Below, one piece after another: positions 1-33,300 of a stretch of 64,000 nucleotides of DNA (position 1 is the stretch's first letter; every line of letters starts with the position of its first letter). Source of the DNA: Xiphophorus maculatus (lineage: Eukaryota; Chordata; Actinopteri; Cyprinodontiformes; Poeciliidae); the NCBI RefSeq assembly GCF_002775205.1, contig NC_036459.1:3231466-3295465 (forward strand), given 5' to 3'. The notes under the pieces were generated by a model, which saw nothing but the letters and a program-made list of their open reading frames with translations, was not told where the DNA came from and did not search any database. The position numbers and the translations under genes were made by a program.

Positions 1-1863
1 TAAGAGTTCAAGTCAAAACGAGAACTGGTGTATGCTTAGTGACTAAATGTTACGACCAATTTATTAAAATAACTTTATCAAGGAAACAAACATATTTCTG
101 AAATCAATCTTAAAGGCAATCTTCTGGGTATCTTTTACCCCTGACAATATTGTAGTAAAAAGTTTTTATAGTTTTAAAGTATAATTAAATTAATTTTTTT
201 TAAATACTTGAAGTTAAGATTACTGTGACCTACAGTAAGAACTAACAGGATTCAGCAAAGCAAATTTGATGCTAATGATTGCTAGTGTTGATATTTACCG
301 ATAAGCTGTTTTTTTATTTGTCTTTATGGGAAAAAATCTGCTCTCTGTTTAAAACAGAAAAATAATCTAGAGACCTCAGGAATATAACAGATATCTAACA
401 AATGACTTAATAACAATCTCATGTTAAAAGGGCTAACAAACAAGCTAACGTTGCTAGCATCACAATCATTTAACATGTCTGCATCATTAAGCCTTTTTTA
501 AAAATATTTTTATTTCATGCAAACTTGATTTATTAAACTGCTTCTTATCCATTGCGTCATAAAAAGTGTCAAATTTAAGTTTAAAGTTGGAAAAAGTTCT
601 AAAACAGTCAGATTTTTCATAACTTGTGTTAAATGACGTTCATTGGGGTCTTAAATTTGGCAGTTTTATAAATAACTTCATCCACTGCCACATGGAAAAC
701 CCCAATAACAATAGCTAACAGAGAGAAATGAACTCAACCTAAACAGCAATAATAAACCAACAGGAAACAAACTCAAAAGAAAACTCAAAGACTCATGGAT
801 CATGACAAAAGGGTTCCAGGAGGGAAAATTTGATAAACCCCATATGCCAGAGCCAAATTTGAGCATTGCACCGAACTATTTATTTTGAGTTCTGAAGAAA
901 AGATATTGGGGGAAATCAAACAGTTGATTTAGTCTTTGTTATAATTGTTCTTCACCAATCCTTATTTTAAAATGCTATGATCAGGCTTGGCTTTCAGCAC
1001 TGGAACCATGATGGTAGGAAAGCCTTACCTGACTATGGCCACCTAAAGATTCTTTTAATTTGAACTAAAACAATCCCACCAGCAATGTCTATTCAGCAAC
1101 CACAGCTCTACAGCTTCCATCGCTTGTTTTGGGTTTATTTTTAAGAGTTGAATCTTAAAGTCCATTTATTCGTTCTTGGTATAGTACAATTTCTTTGCCA
1201 GCTTTCTTAGGGTGATTAAGGACAAAACTAGACACATCAACATTCTTGCTCCTCTGCAGCATCTCTGGAGTTCAGTACAACAGTTTGTTCATTTCTATGT
1301 GCCAGTCAAAAAAATAATCCCAAATCCTATCCATCAGAAAGTCTTTAGTTCTCTGGACATTGGATCGATTTAGATGGAAAGTAACATTGTTGACAATCTT
1401 TTGGAGAGGTGAATGTATGGTTGTTATTCTTCTTAGTCAAAGGTATTGCCTAATACCTTTGGCTAACGCTTTTACACTTTGGCCCATACTCTTACGGTCC
1501 ACAGCGACAGAGGTTGCAGACCTAAACTAGACAAACCATTATTCATCTACAACATAGATGAATAATCTACTGTATGTTGTAGGCAGTATGTAAGTGAAAG
1601 GGTTGTCATTGGGTGATTGTTGTAAACCAAGATAAGGATGGAAGGTATACCATTTATGAGCTAAACCTTCTTTACATTTAACAAAAGGCTTTAACCTTGA
1701 ACTTTGGATCATTATCTAATTGTGATGGATCCTAATGGAAAAATCAAATCTAGCCCCAATACTTACCTGCTTAATGCATTGTAATATTCTCAATCTCATG
1801 GTCAGCAGTAGCTGCAGGTGGAGATCCTCCTGACTCCTCCTCGTTCCAGCACAGCAGCGCCCC
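1..1863. other. Upstream flank of myrfl, no gene seen
   Basis: AT-rich sequence with stop codons in all frames and no family resemblance. It presumably holds the distal and proximal promoter of the myrfl gene that starts at 1864, but no TATA box or CpG island stands out. The only local structure seen is a 12-bp inverted repeat with a 5-nt loop at 1538-1566. Confidence 0.5.
1538..1566. repeat. Short perfect hairpin
   Basis: ATTATTCATCTA and TAGATGAATAAT are exact inverted copies separated by 5 nt. It may be a remnant of a small inverted-repeat element; no function is inferred. Confidence 0.6.
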
Positions 1864-23341
<21,478 letters not shown>

Positions 23342-23581
23342 ACATTAGCTTCTTCCTGAAAATTAATTAAAACAAATGATCTCATTTAGCAGATCTCTGC
23401 TTGTACTGACAAAAACACCCTGAAAACTTTTACTGCACTGTTGTAATGTTGTTTTTTATAAATTGCAAATGCATTTTATTGTGAAAGGAAGGCAATTCTT
23501 CAGATTACGTAACTTGTCACTTTAAATCTGTTTTGGACACTTCTCGCTTTGTTGATCTCGACTCAGAAAAATTTAAAACAA

Positions 23582-23587
23582 AATAAA
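23582..23587 (+). terminator. Probable polyadenylation signal of myrfl
   Basis: AATAAA 241 bases after the stop codon of the last myrfl exon, the first canonical hexamer downstream. Confidence 0.55.
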
Positions 23588-25440
23588 TTAAAAAACCTGC
23601 TTTTTGTATCTTTTTCCCCAGTGAAGCACTTGAAAGTTTTTCCTTTGTTTATGTAAAGCCTGTATTTGTAGATGAAGAAATCTTTGCTGAGGGGATTAGA
23701 AATGAGATTAGAAATGCCTGGTTAGTAGTTTACACTTCTGTTGGCTACTTAAAGAAACGAATGTCTTAAATCTGTTAAGTATTTAAAATATTTCAATTAG
23801 TTGATGTTTCTGTTGTTGTGAGACTAAAATAGTACACAAATACTAATATATATTTTTAACAAAAATCTGAAATTACAATGCCAACTTTATAAATTATTAA
23901 ATACAAACATGGACTTCTGAAACCCAATCCCATTTCATATCCAGGCCTGTAAATGTTCACTCACCCAGATTCTGTGGATTATTTTGATGTAAACCTGGGT
24001 TGGTGGTGGCGGTTCTGGTCTTACTGGGCCGGTGTCTCGGATGTTTTGTTCTGTTTATGTTAGATGTTAGTTTCTGAAAGCCTCTTGATTGAAATAATTT
24101 GACCTATGGCAAAGTTTTACTGACATTTGAGACAAAATTTAGTGTGTTTTCACACCTGGTTTGATTGGTGACAAGATTGCAACATTTGTTATATTTTCAG
24201 CTGCTGCAGTTCACTTTCACTCTGCACTGTCAAACAAATCACACCCTCTGAAAAACCTGTTTCCCTCCTCGCCTGTGGGGGCGCTGCACCAATAACTACT
24301 GAAGGAAACAACACAAAACCTTTCGAAGAAAACACCAACTTTATTTCCATTACAAAAGTGCGCAAAACTTTTACAATATTCTGATAATGTGAAAAAACAA
24401 CAACACAGTTTTGCAATTGGGTGGACTGGATGAAATGGGATTGAGTCTAAATAATACAAAAATGCTGTGGTTACCTGAAAGAAAGATATAGTGACGTCGT
24501 GAGTTATTTATGGATGTAAAAGTGTTTAACTTAATCTTTTCTATGAGCTGAGTGAATCCCAACTGCTTTAATAAAAATATTTTTAAATGTTCTTGCATGG
24601 TTGTTTTAATTTTTTAACATTTTTGCATGATGTTTTAGAGTTTGAGAGCTTTTTTTTACCATTTAGACTTCTCACTTTTTACATTGACTCTACTGACAGA
24701 ACTGCAACTAATTTAGACTTTAGAAACCAGAAGATTTTTACAACTAAGAGGAGTGAAGAATAAGCTGGATATAAAAGACGGTTTAACACTTCTTTATTTA
24801 AACACTTGTAAAGTACATAAAGCGGTAAAACTAGCTGACCAAACTGTTGGAATGGTTTGGGGTTGCTAGGTAACGGGCTGGCTGGCTGGGGTTGCTAGGT
24901 AACGGAAAGTGCCTACAGATTTGTGATGTTACATTTTGGAAGTTTTTGAAAAGGCTCATTTTTCAGAGTTATAGGTCACCTTTAATCAATTTAATATTTT
25001 TATAGAAGTTACCTTCCTAGCCGTCAGTCGTACATATTTGGAGTTTTGGTCTTGAAATTTGTTGTTTCATTATTCTTATAGCTTATTAAAATAATCAGCA
25101 TAATGTAATTACTGTTATTTTTATATTTCTTTAGATGTTTGTGTCCACTCAGATTTTTGATAGGTTGATTTATTTGTTTATTTTAAAGAAGTCTCAACAA
25201 AAAACCTGTTTTTATCCAAGATGAGGCCTTAATTACCTAAAGATCTGTATGCTGCAAGATAAATTAAATTTATTAGTATTCCTTTATCAAAATAAGACGC
25301 CATCATACTGGGAGTGTAGGGTAAAATTATTTCTGTAAATGTAATATTTATCACATTAAGTATTTCCCTTCTTAATGATGTCATCTACCTGAGCTGATTA
25401 CTCACTAGCAGACTGATGACTAATTCAGGTGGAGGACGAA
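23588..25440. other. Intergenic between myrfl and the small unknown gene
   Basis: No gene is seen. About 24830-24970 matches the tail of the TTAA MITE (GGTTGCTAGGTAACG twice, then TATAGGTCACCTTTAA), so it is a truncated copy in the same family as 11148-11720. The rest is AT-rich without recognisable elements. Confidence 0.6.
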
Positions 25441-25529
25441 CAGCACAAACTCCTGAGGTCTCAGAGCGAAACGCCTCGTCTGAAGAGAGGAAGGCTGAGT
25501 TACTGGACGGAAACAGGACGTGACCAGAA

Positions 25530-26292
25530 ATGGACCCTGTAAGTACCAGCAAACCTAACTATGTTCACACTTGCATTTTCATAGGAAATGCACACTTTCT
25601 AGTTTAATATTCAGTTCATTATTGTTAATATTTGTTGTCATAATATTGCTGTGTAAAATTACCAATTAAAATATGGGCGATGTTTGGATTGATGACTGAT
25701 ATTTATGATTTAATTTAATAATTCAGACGTACGGATATTAGTTTCTAAGTACTAATCGCTAATTTCTAATTATTTCAGATTAAATTAATGTTTGCACAAA
25801 CATTAATTTAATCGCGGTGTCCGAACTTTTTGGCATCAAAATTGGCAAATTGAAACTACAGGTTTTTTTTTTTAATTTTATTTGTTTTACCTGCTCAACA
25901 AAAAACATCATTTTTATGAAATATGTATATCAATAAAACATAAAAAGGGCTTCAGACAATTTCCAAGTTTTGGGGTCTTTATGTGATTTTTGTTTTTGTT
26001 GCCCAAATTTGTACCGTTCTTGACATCTGGTCAGGGCCAAACAAAATCTCTAGTTAGTAGTGTTTTTTTTTTGTCAGAAATATTAATTCTTATTTTATAA
26101 AAAAATACACATCTTGTTAAATTCTTGATTGCCATCGCCTCTGCTTGCAGAAATGTTGTGTTTTTATATATTAATTTGTTTGTGGAGAACCGTAATTCAG
26201 CTCCAGCCGTGAAGTAAAACCTCATAAAAGAAGACAAAACCAGGTGTAACGTTCCTAAGAGGATAAAGGTAACTAATCTCCACTCGGCTGTC

Positions 26293-26347
<55 letters not shown>

Positions 26348-29300
26348 GTGTGTGTGTGTGTGTGTTTGGTATCGTCTATCAGCCCCCATACTGATGGGCA
26401 GATGTCTCTTGTCACCGCGGTAACGTTGTCTGGTGAAACAGTCTCTCTCCTCCTCCAGGTCTCCGTCTGTAATTAACTGACACTGTATCCTTTGTGTTTG
26501 TTTCTTGTTTTTGTTGTTTCAGGGCAGGATGGGAGCCAGACATCTCTCTCAGATCCAGGAGGAATCTGAAAGCAGAGAGCACAGGTAAACGAATCGGACC
26601 GCCCGACCGTCTCACAGCGAGGTTTTGTGGGATTGTACGGCTGGTTTACGGAGAGAAAGCGTTGAAAATGGAAGGTAGATTTTGTAACGGCGTGTTGCAG
26701 AACTACCGCCGTCTGAAGCGGCGACGGAAACTCGGTCGGGTCGGATGAATTTGATAAGCGTGTGTGTTTGTGATACTCTGCGGCGGATCTCGGCTGTGGG
26801 ATACATTACCCTGATCAGATGGATCTGAAAACAAATCTGAAACAGAAACGTGTTCGGTTTGTTTTTCTGTTTTTGGGGACCAAATCAACCTTTATATTTG
26901 CTTCGTAGGACATTTTGGGGCAAACTGTTAGGAGAACTGGGTTTTATTGTGCATCAGAGTAGAGGGTTTTATTATACTCATGTAAGAATAGAAATACTTC
27001 ATATTAAAACTACTCAAAGCACAGCGTAGTAAAAACACTCCTAGAAGTAATTTTTTCACAAAAGTTACTCAAGTTAAAGTAACTAGTTACTACAAAACTC
27101 TGCATTAGAGTGAGTGTCTCTGCTCCAACCTAGCTGATTTAAATGCATCTGATGTGGAAATAAAAGTGAGGGTTTTGACAGTTTTTTTAAATTTTACTTG
27201 TCAAATTTTAATTCTCAAAAAAAAAATTTCTGTTTTTAATGTTAGTTTATGCTACTTGAATTTTTCTACATAGTTAAAGTTGACGTTAAAGACCCATTTA
27301 AGTCAACTTTATTTGCTTTTACGAGGCAGTTCAAATTGCTTTACACATAATATAAAATATAATATAGTTACCAATTATGAAGCAAGAAATGAACGTGACA
27401 TTTTGTCAAATTCCTTCATTTAAATCATCAATACATATCAAATATGGTTTTTAGTCTTGATTTAAAGCAGGGGTGTCCAATGTGTGGCCCAGGGGCCATT
27501 TGCGGTCCGTTGAGTAGTTTCGAGTGGCCCTCGGATCAACTTAGGAACGGTTTAAACAGTACAGGTACAGATGGATACTTTTTGTGTTACTCTTTCTATA
27601 AAATTTTTAATGATAAATTTATATCCAAAATAGAAAATTGTAGGGACAAAACCAATGTTTTACTTTTATTTTAATGGTGTAGTAAGTAGGGCCACAAATC
27701 CCCAGTGACCTTTTACTCAAAACAGGCTTAGCTTGATATTTTGACTGATAAGTTAGGAAACTCTAAAGACAATTTTTCTAGATCTTGGGACATTAGTCCT
27801 TTAATCCCAGAAATGTTCTTCAGGTGATAGAAGGTTGACTTTGTAACTGTCTTTATGTGTCCTGGAAGGTCAAAATATGTCAGAAAAACACTCAGGATGC
27901 TGCAGGTTTTTCTGCATCAGGCTCCATCAGATTCAATATTTTAAAATGTATTTTTGTTTCCTGCTGATGTTTACATCTGGAGAGGACTCGGTTGTGTGTG
28001 TTTGGGTTTTATTAGCAGTGTCAGTCAACACACACACATGCTGTTCAACAAGATGACAACACGATGAGGTGAAATATGAACTCATCACTCTCTCTCTCTT
28101 TCTCTCCTGGTCTGATAGCACTGGCTTCCTGCCTTTGATCGCCCATCGGCAGCAGCAGACAGGTGGAACAGGTAAACCAGGTGTGACCAGGACAGAGAGA
28201 CGAGACGTTCGGCTTCGGTCCAACTCTGTTCCTCTGGCTGTTTATGATCAGCCAAGGAAGCTGGAGAAGAACAGGACTCTGTTAGAGGAGGTGATGTTTA
28301 TGGAAACTGTTGATTTTCTGTCCTTTTTCCTTCAGCCGACAGAGAAAATCTGGACAAGTGAAGGATGAAAACTTTATTTCAGGCTGCTGTGAAGGAATAA
28401 ATAAACAGTCAAGACATGACCCAGAACTTTTGCACAATGCTGTATATTGTAACATCATAACATTTGGATATTTCAAACCAATTCTCCATTTGAAACCTTT
28501 AAAAACACTAAAAAGTATTCACCCCTTAAACATTTTAGCCATTTATTGTCTTTACAAATCAATTGCGATCAACAAAGTTTTTCTGTTTTAATCGTAAAAA
28601 ATTACAAAAAATCTTAACTGTCAGAATGAAAATTATTTACTGTAAATGTCAATAAAATGGAAATATTTGATATGAGATTAAATAAATATTTAATTTTTTA
28701 TTTGACCTTTAGATTTTCTCATTGAGATCCAAGATTTATTTACAGGATAGATCTGTATTTTTTAAACAATAATTACAAATACAACCATAAAAGTAACTAG
28801 TAAAATGTCATAAAATTGAGAATAACTTTGTTCTCTTAAATTTCATATTTTCACTTTCAAATAAAAATATTTGAGAATAAATATTCTATTGAATAAAATA
28901 CTTTGAGAACAACATCATAATATTACTAGAATAAAGTTGAAATGATGTGAGAATAAAATTATGAGATTAGATTTTGATATTCATTTGATGTTTTATCTTT
29001 AATTATTTATTCTGATTTTCCTTTATTTGGTAGATAATAACCCAATATTGAAATCTGGTGACCTACACGGAGTGGATTTATTTATTTTCTTGCTGCTGTT
29101 TCCCAGCTGACCCACATTGAAGGAGAGCTGCGGGAGTCTCAGCGTTTGGACGTTGCGCAGCAGCAGGAAGCTCAATTCATCCGTCAGCAGGAAAACAAAC
29201 TACTGTGGCAGAATCTGTGTTTCCTGAGTCTGAGCCAGCGCGTGGCCAAGTAGTTACAGACACAGCGCTGAACACGCATCAACAATGCTTTCAATTTTTA

Positions 29301-29454
29301 TACATTTTCATAAAAGTCACTTACATGAAGTGAGTTTCCTGTGATTTCCTGCAGACCCTGGGTGAGCAGCTACTTCAGGAAGTTTCCCATGCACATCTAC
29401 TGCCTCCCGGTCCAGTCTTCCTGCCACAACGGCAGGAGGCGCAGGAAGATATGA
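25530..29454 (+). CDS. Uncharacterised small basic protein, five exons, 161 residues
   Basis: I do not recognise the family. Exons 25530-25538, 26523-26584, 28119-28290, 29107-29249 and 29355-29454 join without phase conflict (9, 62, 172, 143 and 100 nt) through standard GT-AG sites and end at TGA; an AATAAA follows at 29488. The first exon holds only MDP, then GRMGARHLSQIQEESESREH, an RTERRDVRLRSNSVPLAVYD stretch, a helical heptad-like part (RKLEKNRTLLEELTHIEGEL, SQRLDVAQQQEAQFIRQQEN) and a basic Cys-containing tail ending NGRRRRKI. No signal peptide or membrane segment. Size and style recall small cytoskeletal or ciliary adaptor proteins, but that is only a guess. It is a gene model from splice signals alone, in the same orientation as cct2 downstream. 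Confidence 0.6.
25778..25813. repeat. Perfect 36-bp palindrome in intron 1 of the small gene
   Basis: GATTAAATTAATGTTTG and its exact reverse complement flank a 2-nt centre. Directly after it CGCGGTGTCCGAACTTTTTGG resembles the end of a fish hAT element, so the palindrome may mark a decayed transposon end. Confidence 0.8.
26296..26366. repeat. (GT)n microsatellite
   Basis: About 35 GT units with a single GC interruption near 26342, inside intron 1 of the small gene. Open frames reading poly-Cys/Val or poly-His/Thr here are artefacts. Confidence 0.97.
27468..27700. mobile_element. hAT-type element end, other end not found
   Basis: CAGGGGTGTCCAATGTGTGG followed by CCCAGGGGCCATTTGCGG and GTGGCCCTCGG resembles the hAT end at 15044. 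No matching right terminus or target duplication was found, so this is a fragment in intron 2 of the small gene. Confidence 0.5.
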
Positions 29455-29487
29455 TGCAAAATCAGAAGTTAAAATACCACATGAGGA

Positions 29488-29493
29488 AATAAA
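29488..29493 (+). terminator. Probable polyadenylation signal of the small gene
   Basis: AATAAA lies 34 bases after the TGA at 29452, followed by TGTGACATTTT and TGTGTCT-rich sequence. Confidence 0.6.
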
Positions 29494-29615
29494 TGTGACA
29501 TTTTCAGCTCACTTGTGTCTCAATCATTTAGCTCCTTTGAGTGGATGAGAGGAAACACCAAATGTGGTTTTCCACCATGGAGAATTGGACTCACTTTTGG
29601 ATTTTGGCAATTTAT

Positions 29616-29862
29616 CAGAGTTGGGAAGTAACTAGTTACATTTACTTGAGTAATTTTTTCTACACTGTCTGTGTTTATGTGATTTTGTAATATTAAATGA
29701 TAATTTGATCAGATACTCAGTACTTGAGTTAACTTTTTACCACATACTTTTTTACTCGAGTAATTTCTTGGACGGATACCTTGAGTAAAAATATGTTGAA
29801 GTATTGCTACTCTTACTTCATTACAATTTGTCGGTACTCTGCAATTTACATATGTAAAAAAT
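29616..29862. repeat. Dispersed repeat with GTAACTAGTTACATTTACTTGAGTAA
   Basis: The phrase AGTAACTAGTTACATTTACT with later TTGAGTAAAAATATGTTGAAGT recurs at 63190-63720, is inverted at about 27000-27105, and a diverged copy begins at 49696. It is an interspersed teleost family with no coding capacity seen. Confidence 0.75.
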
Positions 29863-30239
29863 TAAACTTCTCATGTTTAAATTATCTCAAAAAGAATATG
29901 ATTGGATTCAAATTAAATTACCACAAGACTTTATACACGTACCACTTTTATTCATCATCACTGTCACTTATTTTCAGTTTCCTCATGCTGGAACTACAAG
30001 ATCTGAAACTATTTAGCCTAATCACTGAGAATTTAGCAACACACTGAAGTTAAAGGGAAATTTGATCGGGTTTGTTTTAGGAAAAAAGGCCTGTGGATCC
30101 CAGTGACGTTTAGTGTTTTTCCATAATATTAAAATGTATCTTAATTTGTAGGTCAACTCTAAGTATTTAAACATCTTTAAAGGTATGAAGATCTTCTTAA
30201 ATTTCATGTAATATCACAAAAGGTATGTTAATTCTAATT

Positions 30240-30366
30240 AGCTGTACGATGGATTTTTTCCGTTATGTACCTTGAACGCACCATCACGCAGATACGTCTT
30301 TGCGTCACGGTCACGTCCAGCCCTTCCTCGGTGTGCGTGCTTTGCTTCCACCCTTGAATTACAGAC
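30240..30366 (+). promoter_or_regulatory. Probable cct2 promoter and 5' leader
   Basis: Immediately upstream of the Met-only first coding exon is a CpG-containing stretch (ACGCAGATACGTCTTTGCGTCACGGTCACGTCC) unlike the AT-rich surroundings, without a TATA box. GCGTCACGGTCACGTC could bind CREB/ATF or E-box factors. Housekeeping chaperonin genes usually have such promoters; the start site is not defined here. Confidence 0.4.
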
Positions 30367-33300
30367 ATGGTGAGTTTTCTTCTTATTTAAACTCATTTCA
30401 GATCTTAAGATGAGAGTTTTCACAGTGACGGCCCGCTAAGCAGATTTTTAATCGGTCCCGGAGTTGTTTTCCGTAGTTTTTGAGGTAATTGAACGGTAAT
30501 TTAGCAGGATGTGCTAAACCGGTGAAGAGCAGGCACATGGGGCGGTGTGGTTGCGCTAGCGGCTAAAAGCTAACGGCTGTGTTTTAAGTTTTATAGTCAC
30601 TCAACTGCGGCAAAGCTGTCGGGTTTACATCTGCGAACATATTGCTCTAAGTTCATATGTTAGTCTTATTTTCAGTGTGGTTGGTTATGTTCTTCCCTGT
30701 TGGCCTATAGCATGCTAGTTAGCTCAGCGCTGCTCTTTTGTGGCTCATTCAGGAACAAATGAGCGAAATAAATCTGTCAGGAATAAAGAACTGGACCTTG
30801 ATTAGCATGAGCTGACAGAGAGATAAAAACAACTCAATTTATTATAATTTATTAGTGGTGTTGTGTGTTCATGATGTTTTATGCTTTTGTGTTATTTTTT
30901 TTAATTAATGTTAAAGCTTCTAGCGGTTTCCAGAGGGGCGGGGCTAAGCTGCTGCCGTTGCGTTCACATGGACTCAGAAAATAAAAGTTGTGGCCACACC
31001 TCGTGTCTATAATTGCAGCCCCCTAAAGGATCAAAAAATAGTTTTTCACTGCATTTTATCCCAATTTATTTGTATTTCATTAATTCGATTAAATAAATAT
31101 GAATAGTTTATGTAACAACAAGAAACCATAAATGAAAAGGAGCAGAAATGCATATAAACTTATTCAGATAAAGAGAAAATTAGCTACGTAACTCAGAAAA
31201 CTACTCCATTGTTCAAATACAGCAAAACATCAGCTTATTCAATGTCATCATGATGATGTATGAAAGTCCCTTTTATATGTTAATCATTTTTATTTGTCAT
31301 CATTTTAAACAGGTTTTGTTTGTTATTTCAAGTTTTCTATATATTTAAAGAAAACATTAACAGTAAATTTTTCTTATAGATATCCGTCATAAATTAACAA
31401 TATAACCAAGAGGTAAAATAGTAATTTTTCCCCCCCAAAGTTATGTTAATAAGGTAATTGTTTCTTTTATTGGCCAAAATTTCATTCTAACAGGAAAAAT
31501 AACATGTAGCATCATTTGGTGAAAATTTACCAGTTTGAGTTATCAGTTGATGAATTGTTGTGTTTATATTAAACATTATTGTTTTCACACATAACGTTTG
31601 ATAAACTGAAATAATTTACATGTTGAGCTGAAGAAGATCAGCGGTGAATTTGTTAATTCAAAGCCTCCTCTTCCTCAGGCGTCCCTATCCATGGCCCCGG
31701 TCAGCATCTTCAAACACGGAGCCGATGAAGAAAAAGCAGAAACTGCACGACTGGTGGGTTTTTTTGAGCAAATGTTTATTTTGGAGCATCATTTTACTCT
31801 CTGGCATTTAAATAAATGGGTGAAATGATAATTTATTGGTTGTTTTGGTTTTTTTTTTTATCTGCAGTCGTCTTTCATTGGCGCCATCGCCATTGGCGAT
31901 CTGGTGAAGAGCACTCTGGGGCCGAAGGGAATGGTGAGTCGCCTAAAAAACCTGGAGCTATTATTCATAAATATGCCATCGGTTTTCTGTGGTGAATAAC
32001 GTGCGTTGATTGTTTTGCAGGATAAGATTTTGCTCAGTGGAGCAAAAGGCGGCATGGTGACGGTAACCAACGACGGAGCGACCATCTTGAAGGCCATCGG
32101 CGTCGACAACCCAGCTGCCAAGGTTCTTGTTGGTGGGTGGAAACCGAACGTTGCTCCTAAAGAAACGGGTTTCTCTGAATTTCTGATGTTAAGCAGCTTC
32201 TGATTGTTTAAGTGTCGTGAAAATTATTTTGGTTTCCGAACTTTATTCCACTTCCTGTCGTCTGAAAGTTGTTTCCATTCTTTTAATTCGTTCGTTCGTC
32301 TTTTACATCTGGTTCTGTTAATGATTGTTCATCCTGCCATCCATCCAACCATCCGTTTGCTTGTTCATCCATCCAACTGTACATCCATCCGTCTATCATT
32401 ATGCTCGTCCATCCATCCATCTCTTCACTCACCCCCTGTTTTTCTCTCCTTCATGCTTAGTTTTTTATTTTCACTATAAAAGTTGTTTTTGAGTTAAATG
32501 AAAAACTTGCTATTGACCTTCTGACCTGGGAAATTGTTTCACTTAACCAGCTGGTTACATTTTAACTTTAAAAGCTGTTTGTTTGTATGAGGCGGCGCCT
32601 GAAACGTTGAGCCAAACTGTTGTAATTTCTCTGCAGACATGTCGAAGGTTCAGGACGATGAAGTCGGAGACGGGACGACCTCGGTCACTGTGCTCGCCGC
32701 CGAGCTGCTGAGGGTAAATACAGTACTACTGGGAGGCAGCTGAGATTTTCCTTCCACTTAATCTTCCTCTTCCTGGTTCAGGAGGCAGAGCTTCTGATTG
32801 CCAGGAAGCTCCACCCTCAGACCATCATCTCCGGCTGGAGGAAGGCGACTCAGGCGGCCAGGGAGGCTCTGAGGGAGGCTGCTGCCGACCACAGGTCAGA
32901 AAACATCCACAGGCGCTGGAAATCCTTGAGAATGCTTGAATTTCAATCAGGTGTTTTCAAGGTTTGGAAACTGATTTCTGCATATGTTTGAGTCAAAACT
33001 TTATTTCCAGTTGAATAAAAATATTCCACTAATGACGAAAAACACAATTTTGCATTGTCTAATCTTGCACTCCATTTTTATTTTTATTTTTTCTTGCGAC
33101 ATTTCTGTCAAGAAAAAATTTGAGTCACACTCAGATATTTTCACTTCGTTCCGTCACTCAAGCCTGTTGAGGCTACCGCTAACTAGATGCTAACATACAT
33201 TGGTAGCTAGCTTGCTTTTTTTTTTTTTTTTTTTGCATGAATCATGGATTAGTGCAAATTTATCACCAGTTGGTTGGACGAAGTTTGTACATTTCTCTGG

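Noticed and set aside
26197..26476. Open frames with poly-His/Thr or poly-Cys/Val
   Set aside because: Translation of the GT microsatellite.
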